Shown here: piece after piece, positions 15,101-15,758 of the stretch | Numbering within the stretch: the first letter of the stretch is position 1 | Layout of the letters: every line of letters begins with the position of its first letter | Source of the DNA: a bacterium | GTDB lineage: Bacteria; Elusimicrobiota; Elusimicrobia; UBA1565; UBA9628 | Reading direction: 5' to 3' | Length of the DNA: 15,758 nt | NCBI GenBank assembly: GCA_021796015.1 | Contig: JAJYOT010000043.1 | Coordinates: 1-15,758 of the forward strand | Position numbers and translations under genes: made by a program | The notes under the pieces: generated by a model | Seen by the model: the letters and a program-made list of their open reading frames with translations, nothing else | Databases searched by the model: none | Told to the model about the DNA's origin: nothing

Positions 15101-15758
15101 GTTCGGCAAAAAGACGGGATTTTTCAAGCATAATCAAGGCGTCCAAGGCGAGAATTCCGCGCCCGGATTCTTTGGAATCAATCTGGCGATCAAGGCTCTT
15201 GTGAACGTCATAGAGAGCGTCGAGCGTGCGAATGAGTTCGGCATTTCCTTGAACCTCTTTTAGGTCCAAGGTTCGGATTAAATCCTCGTCAAAAATCTGC
15301 TGGGCCTTGAGATAATCGTCCAAAAGCCCGTCTTTCAAGATAAAATCGTCGTTTTTCAAGGGCGAGGCGAAATAAGAATCAATCAACGCGGCCTTGGACA
15401 AATCTAATTGTTGATGATCCGCTTCAAGAGACTTAAACGCGGCTTCGGCTCTTGGAGAAACGGCGACCGCATTCCAATACGCATTGCGAAGTTCCAAGGC
15501 GGCCTGGGAATATTCAGTCCGTTTTTGCTCGCTTGAACCTAGCTCCCGCTCCAAATCTCGGCGCAAAAACCCAAGCTGCGGATCTTTATTTTCAATCTCG
15601 GTTTTTAACGCCGCAAGGCTGAAAATCAAAAGATTTCTCTTTCCGCGAGCGTCATTTTGGGCCAAAAGGCGAAGTCTTTCTTCCGATGAAAAATCTTCCG
15701 CCGTAACATCCTTGGAATCTCGAATGGCGGTGCGGTAAAGGCGTGCCACCGAATCGAC
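12147..15758 (-). CDS. Giant envelope protein of unknown function (5' end beyond window)
   Basis: The frame is open to the window edge, so the start is missing; 1203 residues are visible. I do not recognise a family. From the visible N terminus: a charged helical region (about 1-230); a mixed segment with LTQEEL and DVGGRYFLKSN; a long Lys/Glu/Ala-rich stretch predicted as coiled coil (about 486-630); a beta-rich segment with GLDSRGTVLHAQASPVYGRS and YEVWVGREGQ (about 633-755); a Trp/Pro/aromatic-rich block (about 823-912, KKYWGVMPWRWGSLIMEVPR, NFLPDPVTPYYDLSQFPSDL); further charged helices; and a C-terminal hydrophobic helix (about 1172-1193) followed by KKKKRRKNVL. The terminal helix and basic tail suggest membrane anchoring with the bulk of the protein outside the cytoplasm. 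The stop lies nine bases before the next gene, so it heads or belongs to the same operon. A GTG at 15749 is in frame but is probably an internal codon. Confidence 0.75.
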   Translation of the reverse strand, partial: VDSVARLYRTAIRDSKDVTAEDFSSEERLRLLAQNDARGKRNLLIFSLAALKTEIENKDPQLGFLRRDLERELGSSEQKRTEYSQAALELRNAYWNAVAVSPRAEAAFKSLEADHQQLDLSKAALIDSYFASPLKNDDFILKDGLLDDYLKAQQIFDEDLIRTLDLKEVQGNAELIRTLDALYDVHKSLDRQIDSKESGRGILALDALIMLEKSRLFAERWEGRSEQSINAVALKISELENKRADWLKHGSKLYPLYAQTRVDKDGRRLWAVEGWLTQEELAKRASPAYKGDDQIVDVGGRYFLKSNMKVEFVRGADAFERQKLEANSGVKDDSRVINLAERLSQYDFASEDGQKGYSVQELFGAQGLLSNGKVLFFEAFNSKNPGLLHYRLPALAAWARSPDQYEIYVYTGKTALPSDKFQTLESLKASSVKGDFSRVYLSKKGAGDLMDFFETRRQAELRAGYAELKLAGYGFARNEKGEVSDVYLSRDDFDAAKKAFSDADGGIKEAQIRLIKAAKDLGESDKKEKEAQKIMLEAVRAENEVERSIKEKVLERYPRKNKELAANYAQRIGEETKKELSSNGQYKDAQKRVSFLSKKLDTARDNLKLQKAVFTDAKKQVKEANTIKERSKTWSLYRSRDLILGLDSRGTVLHAQASPVYGRSVLNDRLSPQRADVYVRGPIYAAVMDSEGRLRQYYTSSSGMDQAAKSWTLKSKTIDGKKNIFNAKAKTLNPGLRVSHYEVWVGREGQTQGQIQEEITKVSAAVKKDMPSKQGESPEDYAKRIALEIKARLSKEGIDELPVLLNQRYLEKSAQNVSSHLPFKKYWGVMPWRWGSLIMEVPREIVGFPVEWAGRDPRFQHYLGRVAMYKTEGGETEHHGFFRNIAGALDVLNFLPDPVTPYYDLSQFPSDLRVGRSTLMPGDSEASLSGRYKDANVHFGALFLERLLRYYQEDINAARLRTLAHFNGGVSEFVINEMQGRRKTYEESKKEGSVGEEALAKALSDKEVGLSPRADGSGKIVLSGNPEDIWVNRAQKTVHIEAGAQEYQSDSKEVHGYVNQTEKELPLRKKDLASLKKKQLEIERMRKETAAQDSSVKAAADRLHEDVYGREIRVLSQQEVESRLKSDRARDAALTRQVSWWRRYIRRLEKLEPALQVSFIPHAAISLKDKILSYAAKIMLFLGSAAGVLGTLFKKKKRRKNVL

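Noticed and set aside
14793..15263. A 156-codon open frame on the plus strand, antisense to the giant gene
   Set aside because: The minus-strand frame is continuous across the whole region, and this frame has no ribosome site or protein-like motif.
15747..15749. GTG at 15749 as the start of the giant protein
   Set aside because: The frame stays open to the window edge and no ribosome site precedes it, so the gene very probably begins outside the window.

Overview
This window looks like chromosomal DNA of moderate GC from a diderm (Gram-negative type) bacterium. It carries an RND metal exporter of the CusA type, two predicted lipoproteins and several Sec-exported proteins. I cannot place the organism firmly. 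Gene style and the very large lineage-specific envelope protein would suit an uncultured lineage such as Elusimicrobiota or a neighbour, but that is a low-confidence guess.

Layout. (1) 1-3279, plus strand: the last codons of an upstream gene overlap the start of a complete CusA-family Cu(I)/Ag(I) exporter by four bases. (2) 3313-5288, minus strand: a compact type II restriction-modification pair. The methyltransferase comes first, and the PD-(D/E)XK endonuclease is coupled to it through a GTGA overlap. (3) 5289-5437: the only substantial non-coding stretch. It separates the divergent methyltransferase and peptidase genes and holds two perfect inverted repeats and a candidate promoter in each direction, each very close to its start codon. 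(4) 5438-7534, plus strand: an exported M3-family zinc oligopeptidase. (5) 15758-7531, minus strand: one tightly packed run of six genes. In transcription order these are a giant envelope protein (5' end outside the window), a Pro/Ser-rich exported protein with a C-terminal membrane anchor, a lipoprotein with a carboxypeptidase-regulatory-like domain, a NifS/IscS cysteine desulfurase, the tRNA 2-thiouridylase MnmA, and a small lipoprotein resembling a pseudopilin. Most junctions are 4-base start/stop overlaps. The last gene of this run and the M3 peptidase converge, and their stop codons overlap.

How the genes work together. The desulfurase and MnmA form an obvious sulfur-transfer pair for tRNA U34 thiolation. 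No relay genes lie between or beside them, which suggests direct sulfur hand-over. The envelope genes in the same run have no assigned function. They share export signals, and two of them share a C-terminal hydrophobic segment plus basic tail. The methyltransferase and endonuclease are a self-contained defence unit, unrelated to the neighbouring exporter.

The most unusual observations are: a near-identical 17-bp palindrome present twice, in frame, inside the coding sequence at 10995-12137, with a degenerate third copy; the paired C-terminal anchors of the two adjacent envelope proteins; the unassigned giant protein; and the inverted repeats and possible leaderless starts between the divergent genes. 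I found no RNA genes, CRISPR arrays, insertion sequences or complete mobile elements.
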